DNA from: an uncultured Azospirillum sp.
Lineage (GTDB): Bacteria; Pseudomonadota; Alphaproteobacteria; RF32; CAG-239
Assembly: GCA_900539605.1 (NCBI GenBank)
Contig: UQCS01000007.1
Span: forward strand, 4,666-68,665
DNA length: 64,000 nucleotides
Direction: 5' to 3'
A model generated the notes under the pieces. The model was not told the DNA's origin. It did no database searches and saw only the letters and a list, made by a program, of their open reading frames with translations. Both the position numbers and the translations under genes were made by a program. Shown here piece after piece: positions 53,035 through 62,741 of this stretch (positions are counted from its first letter, which is position 1; every line of letters starts with the position of its first letter).

Positions 53035-55965
53035 TTACCTAAACTCTTTGAACGTATAAGCTTTGTTGCCTTTTCGGCCGACTTGTTCCGCAAATTGCTT
53101 CATGGCGTCTTTGGAGAACATAATTTGATCTGCCGGAATGTTATCGGCAAGGTCTCCGTTCGAATACAAAGGTCGTCCGGAAATACCCGAATAGTGTTTG
53201 CTGAAGGCGTAGCGGTCTTGGGTAACCGTCACTTTGCTGCCGTCGGCTTCCGTCTTCTCTTCGATATAAGACTTTCTTTGGACAATGCCGTCAGTTGCAA
53301 AGCCCACGCCTTTACCGTCGGTGCCGATGGTTCTGAATTCGGACATCACACGTTCGTTGGCGCCGAAAGTCAGCGAGAACGAAGAACGGCTGCCGTCCAT
53401 GTTAACCTGGTTGACCGTCCAGACTTCTTGTCCGTTCTCATCCGTCGATTTTTCAACTTGGCGACTTTCGAAGGAATTGTCCAAGCGGGCACCGCCGTAA
53501 GCCTCGCCCATGCGTTCGTTCATAACTGTCTGGATAACCGTCAGTTGCTTGTCCTCTTCGCTTTGCATTGAATTTTGCATAAAGTCGTTGATAACCTGAC
53601 GATTGATTGTTCCGTTATCTCTCATCGCATATTTCAGCAGTGCAGCATTGGTTTTGCTTTTTTCGCTAATTTGGGTTCCGCTGCGATCATATTTGCGGGT
53701 AACCGTTGCATAGGCGTCGGTTGACATTTCCGTGCGTTTGCCTTTGCGGCCTTCGATAACGACATTCATCCGTGTATTGCCGTTGGCATCGGTGCTGAAG
53801 CTGCGGTATTCTTTCTTTCCGCGGCGTCTTTGCCAAAAACTGGTTGTGTCGTACATCACATTACCGTCAGCATCTTTCATGACGTTGCCGTTTTCATCAT
53901 AGGCTCTCGATCGTACCGGGTTATTCATGTTGAGGTTGCCGGGCAGGTTGTCACGATCTTGGGCTGCATTTTTCCACGAATTGATCTTAACCTGATGGTA
54001 TTTCTCGGTAACTACGCGACCGACCGCAACTCCGGCGGTTTTAGCTCCTTTGGCAATCGGTTTGCCGATCGCCATCCCCGGACGTTTCAGGAACATTTCG
54101 TTGGCAAATGAACCGGTTCTGCCGCCGATGTCGCCGCTGTTCTGGAAGCTTATTCCGCTGGCGAAACCGTCGGCAAATTTTTTCATTTCGCCCAGTACGG
54201 CCCAGCCAAGCATACAGACGCAAGCCACTTTGACCACTTCAACCATCCACCAGAACAGCTTGATCAAAATACCGACGTCGCTGGTAATGATCTCGCTCAG
54301 GGTATCGGCGGCAATTGAAGCGATGATGTAGATGATCATTGACAGGAAAATGAAACTGAATATAGCGTTCAGGAATATTTCCCAGATCTTTTGCAGGTAG
54401 TTGGCGGTGATCTTAAAGGCGAAGGCGCCCAAAGCCGCCGGCAATAATGCGACTGCAATCGACAGCTTGAGAATGCAGTCCACCAGCAGGAACGGATAAA
54501 TCAGCAGCAGCATCACCCCGCCGATGTAAAAGAGGATGCTTGTGAGCAGATAGCCGAGATTCGGAAAAACATAGAATACCGCATTTTCCGAACTCCATGC
54601 CAGACACCAGCAAACTCGGCCGAGTGCCAGAATATCGCTGATCTGATCTTGAATCGCTTTAATGGTACAGAGAATGCCGGTGCCCATTTCCGGTGACAAA
54701 CCGCCTTGATCACTGCCGACTACCGACAGGTTGTCATCTCCCAGTGAACAGGTATCGGAAATTTTACCCGCCAGCTGAGCCACTTTCAGCCCGGTGGAGA
54801 AAACCGGATCTACTGTATTTGACAAAATTTGGGGCAGTCCCGAATTGAGTAGAATAACCACGACCAAAACTCGGAAGGCCTGATTGAGCAGTGTCTTAAT
54901 ATAGATTCGGGGTTCCCTGATCTCCATCGTCGAAACAAATTTGATGGTAATGAAAGAAAGCCATAGTGCAAAAGCAACCAAAACAACCGACACAACCGCC
55001 TTGGCCAAAGCGTCAAAAGCCTGTTTGGCCATAACGCTGGCGGTATTAAACAGGATTTCAAACGGTTTGCAGAAGAAACATCCCCATTCCCGCTGGCTGT
55101 TGCGCACTTCTTCGTAAGGTGCACAGCTGTTTGATCCTTTTAACGGCGTTTCGGAGTTATTGCTCTGAGCAATCGAAATAGCAGTTACCCCAGCTGCAGC
55201 ATCAATCGGAGTTGAGCTGGAGGCAGCAAAAGTTGCATCTTTACATTTTGACAGTCCGCTTGAAGGAAGCGGCGTTTTGCAATTACAAACCCCCTGAATC
55301 TGATCGCACATCGGGTTAACCAGAGCATCACCAGGACCGCGCAGTTCAAAGTGAAGGTGAGGGCGTCCGCAGGCGCCGCCGGTACCGCCGACATAGCCAA
55401 TCAGTTGGCCTTTTTTGACTTTGACGCCGGGTCCCAAACCGGCGACCGGCTTGTTGGTCAGGTGCCCGTAGCGGGTGGTGTAAGTGCCGTCGCAGCCTTT
55501 ATGTTCAATATAAATGACGTTTCCATAACCGCCACCGCTGCTTTGGCAGACGCCGCGTGCCGGTTCGGGAGTTCCGAACGTGAATCTTTTGATGACACCG
55601 TCCATTGCCGCGGTTACCGCCGTTCCCATGCCGGCAGCGTAATCCATGCCGTTGTGGTTACGTTTGCGGCTCCATCCTTCGTTACGATAGCAAACGTCTT
55701 CAGGTATACGGGAGACGTTGGTCACCGGCATGGTATCAATACAACTGCCGGCAGCTTTGTTTGAATTTTCTATACATTTGGGACTGATGTCATAGCGAGC
55801 TTTCCTCCCGTCCGGACAATCTGGTTGGACGTGTCCGCCGCTGTTTTTAACCGTGCAGGAACTGGCAGCCGGGGCATCAAAAGATACCAGGGCAGCAAAT
55901 GCAAGCATCATCAGAAAGATAGTTCTTCTTATGCTTTTATCTTTATATGTCCGTGTCATAGTCAT
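53035..55965 (-). CDS. M23 peptidoglycan endopeptidase fused to a VirB6/TrbL-like membrane protein
   Basis: A 976-aa fusion. A signal peptide (IFLMMLAFAALVSFDAPA) is followed by a complete LytM/M23 domain (about 95-215). His104 and Asp108 (HNGMD), His168 (RYGHL) and His203-x-His205 (RPHLHFEL) give the full zinc site. Next comes a polytopic VirB6/TrbL core (about 295-590, at least six hydrophobic segments, with WGCFFCKPFEILFNTASVM like its paralogues). The soluble C-terminal tail (about 600-976) is hydrophilic and beta-rich. The domain order suggests wall-cutting in the periplasm attached to the channel. The ATG at 55965 after AGGTGG is preferred to the GTG at 55974. Fourth gene of a VirB6-like tandem. 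Confidence 0.88.
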   Translation of the reverse strand: MTMTRTYKDKSIRRTIFLMMLAFAALVSFDAPAASSCTVKNSGGHVQPDCPDGRKARYDISPKCIENSNKAAGSCIDTMPVTNVSRIPEDVCYRNEGWSRKRNHNGMDYAAGMGTAVTAAMDGVIKRFTFGTPEPARGVCQSSGGGYGNVIYIEHKGCDGTYTTRYGHLTNKPVAGLGPGVKVKKGQLIGYVGGTGGACGRPHLHFELRGPGDALVNPMCDQIQGVCNCKTPLPSSGLSKCKDATFAASSSTPIDAAAGVTAISIAQSNNSETPLKGSNSCAPYEEVRNSQREWGCFFCKPFEILFNTASVMAKQAFDALAKAVVSVVLVAFALWLSFITIKFVSTMEIREPRIYIKTLLNQAFRVLVVVILLNSGLPQILSNTVDPVFSTGLKVAQLAGKISDTCSLGDDNLSVVGSDQGGLSPEMGTGILCTIKAIQDQISDILALGRVCWCLAWSSENAVFYVFPNLGYLLTSILFYIGGVMLLLIYPFLLVDCILKLSIAVALLPAALGAFAFKITANYLQKIWEIFLNAIFSFIFLSMIIYIIASIAADTLSEIITSDVGILIKLFWWMVEVVKVACVCMLGWAVLGEMKKFADGFASGISFQNSGDIGGRTGSFANEMFLKRPGMAIGKPIAKGAKTAGVAVGRVVTEKYHQVKINSWKNAAQDRDNLPGNLNMNNPVRSRAYDENGNVMKDADGNVMYDTTSFWQRRRGKKEYRSFSTDANGNTRMNVVIEGRKGKRTEMSTDAYATVTRKYDRSGTQISEKSKTNAALLKYAMRDNGTINRQVINDFMQNSMQSEEDKQLTVIQTVMNERMGEAYGGARLDNSFESRQVEKSTDENGQEVWTVNQVNMDGSRSSFSLTFGANERVMSEFRTIGTDGKGVGFATDGIVQRKSYIEEKTEADGSKVTVTQDRYAFSKHYSGISGRPLYSNGDLADNIPADQIMFSKDAMKQFAEQVGRKGNKAYTFKEFR

Positions 55966-55974
55966 TGCTTCCAC

Positions 55975-58467
55975 CTATTTCTTCTTTTTGTTGCCCGTAC
56001 CGAAAGTTTTGTCAGCGGCACCGCCGATTAAGTCGTTGTCCGAGTTCTGCTGTTGTTGCTGCTGGTCAGAGGTCGGTATGCTGTCAACCGCATCTGCAGC
56101 TTTGCCGGCTGTTTTACCGACTTTGTCAGCAAGTTTACCCATCTTCTGTCCGGCCTTTTTGATCTTGTTGGCCACCTTTTCGACTTTCTTCATGCCTTTG
56201 CCGGCTTTTTCGAGTGTTGCGCCGGTTTTTTCCATGACCTTACCCATCATCTTCATCGCTTTGGCGGCCATACGTCCGGCGTTTAGAGCGGCAGAAGATG
56301 CAGCGGTTGCCGTGTTGCTGGCGGTGGCGGCAGTTTCGGTAACCGGTGCCGCAATACCGAAGCTTGCTGCCGTACCTGCATGAGCAGCTCCGGTAATACC
56401 CTGATTAGCCGCTTTAATGCTTTGATCTGCCGAAGCCAGGCTTTGGTCAATGTTATCTGCCGCGGCCTGCAGTTGCTTACCGCCTTCTTTCATGGCCTGT
56501 CCGCTCTTCTGCATTGCGTCACCGGCACTGGTACCGCTGCCTTTGTTAGCATCTTTCATTGCATTTTTATCTTTATTCGGATCTAAGCCGGTCATAGCTT
56601 TGGCGCTTTCCATCGACGACGGTTTCTTCTTCTTGCTGCCTTCTCCGTTCAATTCGCCATTGCTCAGTTTGTCAACACCGTCCTTAATTTCTCCGGCTTT
56701 ATCCAGAAGGCTCTTATCATCTTCCTTCTTATCACCGCCAAACATTTTGCCAGCAATCTTGTCCATCCCTACCGAAGCCTGGTGTTTAGCCACTTTACCG
56801 GCAAACTTGACCGGTTTCATGGCCTGTTTTTTGGCAAAGTCGGTAGCTTTGGTCATTCCCATGTGCATCGGGCTTGCCGTCTTGAAAATATTGTCAGGGA
56901 AGAATTTGTCAACATAATCGCTCATCGTCGAACCGATCAGTTTGATGGCAAACATATAGGCAAATAAAATGACAAGCCAGCCAAAGCTCCAAAACGACAA
57001 TTGTTCGTTGATATATTCGGAGTCGCCGTCTTCAATTGCCGTCATCATTTTTTCGGTTCCGCCCATTTCGGTTGTCAGAAGCGTGTCAATGCTGGCGTTC
57101 ATTGCTTCTTCTGATCCCAGGTCAAGCGCGTTGCTGACCAGCGCCAAACCGGCTGCGACCGTCATCCCCAAAAAGAGTAGGATACCCGCGGATCTGAGAA
57201 CAATGCTGAAACATGAAGCCAGCTTGCCTTTGGTGATGTTAAACGGCCACAAACCTACGGTGATCGGCATTGCGATAATGGCAAAGCCCAATTTGAACGA
57301 GATATCGACCAAATAGTAGGCAACCGACAAAGTCATCATGAAACCGCTAAACCAGATGAAGGCGCCGCTGAGCCAAATCCAGATATTCGGGATACGCGCG
57401 ATTTTCCAGTCGAAAGCACCGGCATGCGTAGAGTGGCAGGTGATCATATGTCCGATTTCCAAGTGAGTTGAAACCGTATAATCAACCGCGGCAATGTATT
57501 GCTGCAGCTGATTGAGGAAGTGAGCCGGAATCGGGCCGTCCTCAAACAGGTAAACGCTGTCCAACTGGATATTGGCAAGATTAAGTCCACTGGCGGCTGA
57601 AGCGCTGGCCAGCCATGCAATACCGAATTGGGCGCCAAAGTTCATAAACGGGACGATTGCATAATTGATAAAGAAATCAACCCCGGCACGGATAACCAGA
57701 TAAGCGCCCAGCACTTTAAAAGCCATAATCAGCAGGTCGTTGACCATAGCCGTCGGTTCCAAGTTTTTGAGCGACGACAATTGTTGCAAAATATAAAAGG
57801 CAACCCACAAAATTGCTCCGAGCCACAAAATCTTCGTTCCGGCATCTTTCGAGACGTCGTATAAATAGGTGCAGGCGTTCATAAAACTGCCGATCAGAGC
57901 TGTGACAATATCGCAGGCATAACAACTTGATTTGTAAATGGCATCCATTCTTTCTTTGTTGCATTCGCGGTTGGATACGCCGAAAATTGTTCGAGTGATA
58001 AATTTACCGATTTTTGCAACGGCCTTAGTGGCAAATTTGCTGGCTTGATAAAGCGGGTTGTAAGTGACCAAAATATCTTTCATAACTCCGTCAGGCAGGG
58101 AGTCTTCTATCATATCAAGACTATTTCCAATCAGATCAAAACCGGCGCTTAAACCATCACCGACCAGGCTGGAAACATAACTTCCGACACCGCCGGACTT
58201 TCCGTTCAGAGTACGGTTTACCGCGCGCTTAAAATGCCGGTATTCACGGTCAAAAGCGCTAGAACCGCCAGAGGATTTGTCCTGTTTTTCACGGAAAACT
58301 TTTGAACTTCCGGTTGGGACAGGTGATATATCGTAAGTTTTGTTGGGAGGCAGGTTGACGTTTTCGGCACATGCGATGCCGGGATACGCAAGCGCGGCAA
58401 AGCAAACCAGCAGCAATACCGTAAGATTTGCTTTCAGCTTGTTGAATATGTTAGTCCGCTTTGTCAC
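55975..58467 (-). CDS. VirB6/TrbL-like membrane protein (3)
   Basis: An 830-aa protein with signal peptide (LTVLLLVCFAALAYPGIACA), a short polar region, then a membrane core (about 175-510) opening with CNKERMDAIYKSSCYACDIVTALIGSFMNACTYLYD. This is the same cysteine-rich entry segment plus amphipathic helix found in its paralogues. The tail (about 540-830) is Lys/Ala-rich and low in complexity. The start is GTG at 58467 with AAGGA upstream. VirB6 forms part of the inner-membrane channel; long C-terminal tails are also known in rickettsial VirB6 proteins. Confidence 0.85.
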   Translation of the reverse strand: MTKRTNIFNKLKANLTVLLLVCFAALAYPGIACAENVNLPPNKTYDISPVPTGSSKVFREKQDKSSGGSSAFDREYRHFKRAVNRTLNGKSGGVGSYVSSLVGDGLSAGFDLIGNSLDMIEDSLPDGVMKDILVTYNPLYQASKFATKAVAKIGKFITRTIFGVSNRECNKERMDAIYKSSCYACDIVTALIGSFMNACTYLYDVSKDAGTKILWLGAILWVAFYILQQLSSLKNLEPTAMVNDLLIMAFKVLGAYLVIRAGVDFFINYAIVPFMNFGAQFGIAWLASASAASGLNLANIQLDSVYLFEDGPIPAHFLNQLQQYIAAVDYTVSTHLEIGHMITCHSTHAGAFDWKIARIPNIWIWLSGAFIWFSGFMMTLSVAYYLVDISFKLGFAIIAMPITVGLWPFNITKGKLASCFSIVLRSAGILLFLGMTVAAGLALVSNALDLGSEEAMNASIDTLLTTEMGGTEKMMTAIEDGDSEYINEQLSFWSFGWLVILFAYMFAIKLIGSTMSDYVDKFFPDNIFKTASPMHMGMTKATDFAKKQAMKPVKFAGKVAKHQASVGMDKIAGKMFGGDKKEDDKSLLDKAGEIKDGVDKLSNGELNGEGSKKKKPSSMESAKAMTGLDPNKDKNAMKDANKGSGTSAGDAMQKSGQAMKEGGKQLQAAADNIDQSLASADQSIKAANQGITGAAHAGTAASFGIAAPVTETAATASNTATAASSAALNAGRMAAKAMKMMGKVMEKTGATLEKAGKGMKKVEKVANKIKKAGQKMGKLADKVGKTAGKAADAVDSIPTSDQQQQQQNSDNDLIGGAADKTFGTGNKKKK

Positions 58468-58482
58468 TTTCTTATCCTTTCC

Positions 58483-59823
58483 CTAGCTTTCTTCTTCGTC
58501 ATCGTCATTGCCGGCCAAAGCGCCCAGCTTTGATTTGACGCCCTGGAATTTTCCGTTCAATGCCCGCAACTTGGCCGAGTTTGCCAACGCCAGCCCGGCA
58601 CCGCCGGTAACGGCACCCATAACCGCCCATTTGCCGGTTTTGAACAATGCGGCACCAATTCGTTTCTGGAAGTTGGTATCGCCTTTGCCGCCGACCAGCG
58701 AATCGGCAATCGATTTTGCAATATCCATTGCGCCGACCAGCAAAAATCCGACCAGCAGAAGCATCAGCATCGGTTTGCTGAAATCGGTCAGCGATGTTTT
58801 GTCGCCTTCAATCAAGTCTTTGTTGTCTACCAGAATTTGCTGAATTGCCGCCATTGCCATCAAAATAACGATCGCAATACACATCATGAACGCGGCGGAA
58901 TTAAGGATGGTTGCAAAAGCGGTTGTCGTCCATTTTCGTGTTGGCTTAAAGGCATAGGCCATGATGAAAATCGGCATCATCAAAACCATCAGCGCAAAGC
59001 GGAAGACACTGTCAACCAGATAAAAGACAAATCCGAGTTTGATGAATGTAAACAAACAAATCATGATCAGTCCGCAGATTAGAGCCATAAAGCCGGGTTG
59101 GGAAATGATAACCCATCCGAGCTTAAATCCGAAATTCAAACGCTCGTTGACGGCACAGATCATGCATTCCATCATTTGTTTCGGGGCAAGCGGAAAACTT
59201 TCCGGCGTGGCTGCATCCACTTGTGCAACGGTGCAGGCTACGTTATATTTTGCTTCAACCGTTCCTTCGAAAGGTATGTACAGCCCCAGCGTTCCGAGGC
59301 CGTAATTCGCAGTAGCACTGCCGCCGCCCGGGTTCTTGGCAAAATAGCCCAACATCTCGCTGCCGAGTTCCAAAAAGGCGTTATAGATCGGGAAAATCAG
59401 CGAGTTCAAAACCCAGATGACGCCGGTAGTTGAAGTGGCCAGCATGCCGCAGATGAAACATAGGAAAAACTTTTTCATCACTTCTGTCCACACTTCCGCC
59501 GGAGATTCTTCAGTAAAGGAACTGACATGGCGCATAATTCTGAACGCAAGCCAAACCGCAAAGGCAACCATCATTAATGCCATGGCCCCCTGAGTCATGT
59601 GGCTATACATCCCCATCGTAATATGGCTGGTCGTGTCATAAATTGCACCGACAACCGATGCCTGCCAGCATTCACGGTGTCTGATTTCTAGTTCGCGGCC
59701 ATCTTGTGTTTGATCGATTGCAGAGTTGTCGCCTTCCACTCCCGAACAAGCAAATAACAGTAACACTGCCGGAATGATAATCAGCAACTTCCAAAATTTT
59801 GCTATGTTAAAGTTCTTTACCAT
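58483..59823 (-). CDS. VirB6/TrbL-like membrane protein (2), lipoprotein-type signal
   Basis: A 446-aa protein. The N-terminus (LLIIIPAVLLLFACSG) has a lipobox-like LLFAC that could be acylated, unusual for a VirB6. The core has at least six membrane segments, including MALMMVAFAVWLAFRIM, FLCFICGMLATSTTGVIWVL and FALMVLMMPIFIMAYAFK. Cysteines in HRECWQAS and MMECMICAVNERLNFGF mirror the paralogues. The tail is short (about 60 residues). It is the shortest of the four and closest to the basic VirB6/TrbL size. AAGGGGA precedes the ATG. Confidence 0.85.
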   Translation of the reverse strand: MVKNFNIAKFWKLLIIIPAVLLLFACSGVEGDNSAIDQTQDGRELEIRHRECWQASVVGAIYDTTSHITMGMYSHMTQGAMALMMVAFAVWLAFRIMRHVSSFTEESPAEVWTEVMKKFFLCFICGMLATSTTGVIWVLNSLIFPIYNAFLELGSEMLGYFAKNPGGGSATANYGLGTLGLYIPFEGTVEAKYNVACTVAQVDAATPESFPLAPKQMMECMICAVNERLNFGFKLGWVIISQPGFMALICGLIMICLFTFIKLGFVFYLVDSVFRFALMVLMMPIFIMAYAFKPTRKWTTTAFATILNSAAFMMCIAIVILMAMAAIQQILVDNKDLIEGDKTSLTDFSKPMLMLLLVGFLLVGAMDIAKSIADSLVGGKGDTNFQKRIGAALFKTGKWAVMGAVTGGAGLALANSAKLRALNGKFQGVKSKLGALAGNDDDEEES

Positions 59824-59838
59824 CGGTAGTCCCCTTTG

Positions 59839-62478
59839 TTATTTCTGGTTTTTCAGCATTTCCAGCAGGCTGCTCAATCTGGATTCCGCTTTTTTCTTCT
59901 CTTCTTCCAGTTTTTTCATTTGTTCGTTATCGGTACCGACAACACCGGTAGAACCGGTTGAGGTTCCTTTGTCTTTGAGTTTCTTCTTCAGTTCTTCAAT
60001 CTCAATCTGCAGACCGGAAATTGTTCTTCTCAAAGTGTCGATTTCGGCACGGGCTTTTTGAGCATCGCTCTTTGCACTGCCATCGTTCTTGCCGCGGGAG
60101 CTGTTTTCAGCAGTCGACGGTTTGCGGTCACCGCGTCCGCGGGTTGCGGCTTCTTCTGCCGCTGTACCGAGTTTACTCTTCGAGTCGTTCACCAATTGAT
60201 CTGCTTGTGCTTTCATCTCAGGCGAAACCTCACCGGCCGCGGCAGCACCGCCGTCGTTTGTCGGTTCGGTATTCTGAGTTCTTGGCGCGCCGGTGTTTTG
60301 TTCTTCCTGATAAGACTGACCGCCGCTTCTGTCGCCACCGTTGCTGTCACCGTTGCCGCCGGCAGGAACTGCGTTGTGAGCGGTTTGGTCGGCGTTGGCG
60401 TCTGCCGGAGCTCTTGTACCGCCGCTTCCCTGTCCTTCCGGAGAGATTCTGTTCTGCTCTTCCTGAGTCGGAGCGCCTTGAGTACCTGTCGGAGCGCCGT
60501 TTCTTCTCTCGTTGTCGATCTGCGGCTGTCCATTCTGTCCCGGTCTCCGTTGACTGTTCTGAGCGTCGGCATTGCCGCCGCTACCGCCACCACTGCCGCC
60601 GTTGCCTCCGGAACCGCCGGCACTGCTGTCGCCCCCAGTGCCTTTCAAGCCCAGAGCTTTACCGACGGCGCCGGCACCGCTGTAAAATTTACGGCTGACG
60701 GCTTCTTTGCCGCTGCGGATTTTGTCATTTACCCCGGTAGCTTCGCCAACCGATTTGCCCACGGCAGCAGCCCCTTTAAGTGTTCTGGTTGTGCCCCATT
60801 TGGCTGCACCTGCACCAGCAGAAGCAATCGTCGAACCGAGGTTGCCCGGGCTGCCGCCGCTCATCTGAGCTGCCAGAGAAACAGCCTCAGAAGTTAGCTT
60901 AAAGCCGAAAATGCAGCACAGAATCAGGAACAGCAGCCCCAATAATCCGATGCTCATGATATCAACGATCGGTTTAACTTCATTGGCGTTAACCAACTTC
61001 ATAATAGCATCATAACCGCCTTCGCCTCCGGTTACAGCCTGTAAACTTAGCTCAATGTTAACACTGACGACGATGCCGAGGAAAACAAAAGTGAAAAATG
61101 TATTCATAAACATATCCCAGCCTTTTTTCGTATAGCCGGAAGTCAGTTTAAACGGCCAGGCTGCAATCAGGAACGGCATCAAGCCGCCGACAACGCCGAG
61201 TCGGATAACCGCATCAATCAGATAGAAGCCGAAAGCCAGACAGGTCAGCCAGCTGAAGACCCAGATGATCAAACCGCTGGAGAACATCGTCAGATCCCAC
61301 AGGCCGTACCAGTGAGCAGCCTCATTGCGCGAAACACACATCAGCGAACTGCCGATTGAAGTGGCAACTGCCAGTTCCTGCTGTACCGAAGTAACAAAGC
61401 AGTTGACTTTGGCAAATAACGATTCGCTGTAAAAGCCTTTTATTATGGTAGCCCCTTCCGGCATGTTGGTTGAAGCCGCACAGGTCATAAACGAAGAAGC
61501 CGAGTTGCTGCTGGCGCTGCGGAACAAAAATGCCCCGCCGAATTCCATTGCCGCATTCAATAACGGTTCTAAAACCAGTCGGTACAGTTCGGAAACATGA
61601 GTCAAAATCAGATAAGCCAACAAAACCTTAAAACTCATGACCAACAACTCCGAAACAAATTTCGGACCATCCTGCTTGGTAAAAGAACTTACTTGTTTAA
61701 GCGTAACATAAGCAATATAGAGAGCAAATCCGATCAACATCAGATTTTTGAACCCTTCGGCCAGTTGTTCGTAGGAGACAATGCTCATCGATTGGGCGGT
61801 ATTGAACAAAATGACAAACAGCGGGCACAGAATACATTTCTTGCTCTGTTCCAGTTTCAACGGTAACGGTACACAGCCGTCCATCAAACCGCCGACGGAT
61901 TTCATGTTAACATCCATATAAATTTTTTGTCCGTCTGCTGTTTCATAAACGGCGGCGGCTTTGGCAATTGCTTTTGCAGAGTCTTTTTGTTTTGCAAGTT
62001 CTGCCGCGGCGGCATTAGCTGCGTCAATGTTGTCAGCGTTGTCGGCTGTTCTGTAATCTTCCAACGATTCGGCAATTTTGCTCCGGCTACGGAAAATATC
62101 TTGTATGCCGCCGGTAACCACATTCCATACCCCGGTGACCGCGTTGCGAGATCCTTTCCAACGGGCGGCAGCGGCATTTGCGGCTCCGCTGACATGGGCG
62201 CCGGCTGCTTTTGTTACACTGATGTTGCCGAATTGCTCTTTGATATCGCTCTTATTGACGGCACGGATGTTGTCGGACTTGTATCCTGCTCTTTCGGCGG
62301 CAGCATCTACGGCCTTTTGTCCGCCGAGCCGAACGGCTTGTGCGCTCGCGGTGTCCTTAATTGCCGAACTGATACCTAACGGATCTATTGCATGGGCCGT
62401 ATTCGGTAAAAATGCAAATAATCCCCATGCCAGGAGTCCAAAAATCAAGTATGGTTTTAATTTTTCAGTCATTGTCAT
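59839..62478 (-). CDS. VirB6/TrbL-like membrane protein (1), long Gly/Asn/Gln-rich tail
   Basis: An 879-aa protein. The signal peptide (LIFGLLAWGLFAFLPNTAHA) is followed by a helical Ala-rich periplasmic part (30-200). The membrane core (about 205-540) opens with CVPLPLKLEQSKKCILCPLFVILFNTAQSMS, then has six or more hydrophobic segments. The tail of about 330 residues is Gly/Ser/Asn/Gln-rich and ends in a coiled coil (RAEIDTLRRTISGLQIEIEELKKKLKD). The ATG overlaps the stop of the small upstream gene (ATGA at 62475-62478), so translation is coupled. Confidence 0.85.
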   Translation of the reverse strand: MTMTEKLKPYLIFGLLAWGLFAFLPNTAHAIDPLGISSAIKDTASAQAVRLGGQKAVDAAAERAGYKSDNIRAVNKSDIKEQFGNISVTKAAGAHVSGAANAAAARWKGSRNAVTGVWNVVTGGIQDIFRSRSKIAESLEDYRTADNADNIDAANAAAAELAKQKDSAKAIAKAAAVYETADGQKIYMDVNMKSVGGLMDGCVPLPLKLEQSKKCILCPLFVILFNTAQSMSIVSYEQLAEGFKNLMLIGFALYIAYVTLKQVSSFTKQDGPKFVSELLVMSFKVLLAYLILTHVSELYRLVLEPLLNAAMEFGGAFLFRSASSNSASSFMTCAASTNMPEGATIIKGFYSESLFAKVNCFVTSVQQELAVATSIGSSLMCVSRNEAAHWYGLWDLTMFSSGLIIWVFSWLTCLAFGFYLIDAVIRLGVVGGLMPFLIAAWPFKLTSGYTKKGWDMFMNTFFTFVFLGIVVSVNIELSLQAVTGGEGGYDAIMKLVNANEVKPIVDIMSIGLLGLLFLILCCIFGFKLTSEAVSLAAQMSGGSPGNLGSTIASAGAGAAKWGTTRTLKGAAAVGKSVGEATGVNDKIRSGKEAVSRKFYSGAGAVGKALGLKGTGGDSSAGGSGGNGGSGGGSGGNADAQNSQRRPGQNGQPQIDNERRNGAPTGTQGAPTQEEQNRISPEGQGSGGTRAPADANADQTAHNAVPAGGNGDSNGGDRSGGQSYQEEQNTGAPRTQNTEPTNDGGAAAAGEVSPEMKAQADQLVNDSKSKLGTAAEEAATRGRGDRKPSTAENSSRGKNDGSAKSDAQKARAEIDTLRRTISGLQIEIEELKKKLKDKGTSTGSTGVVGTDNEQMKKLEEEKKKAESRLSSLLEMLKNQK

Positions 62479-62651
62479 TTCCTCTTCCCAAAGGGATTAC
62501 CAAATATTTTAAGCCCGATCAGCAACATAATAATCACCAGTCCGAGAGCGTAAAGGAGAGCGTATTTGAAGGTAAAAAGTTGCCAAAAATCAAAGTAATA
62601 CATAGCAGCAAAAGCCAGTATAATACCCAAATTTATCAACAATGCCTTCAT
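62475..62651 (-). CDS. Small two-helix membrane protein (58 aa), first gene of the virB6 operon
   Basis: A 58-aa protein predicted to have two membrane segments (LLINLGIILAFAAMYYF and ALLYALGLVIIMLLIGLKIF) joined by a short DFWQLFTFKY loop, with a basic C-terminus (FGNPFGKRK). The ATG at 62651 has AGGAG upstream (spacing about ten), and the TGA overlaps the ATG of the first VirB6-like gene. Both points favour a real gene rather than a chance frame. It is a possible small accessory subunit or VirB3/VirB2-sized component; family unknown. Confidence 0.72.
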   Translation of the reverse strand: MKALLINLGIILAFAAMYYFDFWQLFTFKYALLYALGLVIIMLLIGLKIFGNPFGKRK

Positions 62652-62672
62652 GACATACCACTCCTATTTTTA

Positions 62673-62684
62673 GCAAGTATAACA
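62673..62684 (-). promoter_or_regulatory. Extended -10 promoter of the virB6 operon
   Basis: TGTTATACT on the minus strand lies about 25 bases before the 62651 start, with no clear -35. The same TGTTATACT occurs before the alpha/beta-hydrolase gene (63621-63629, minus). Confidence 0.4.
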
Positions 62685-62741
62685 TAAAAAAATGCAAAAG
62701 ATTGTTACAGTTTTTTTATTTTTTTGTATCTCTGCACTTTT

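Noticed and set aside
20014..62651. Conjugative plasmid backbone
   Set aside because: No relaxase, coupling protein, origin or replication gene is seen, and housekeeping genes such as cmk and rsmE flank the block, so a chromosomal location is more likely.
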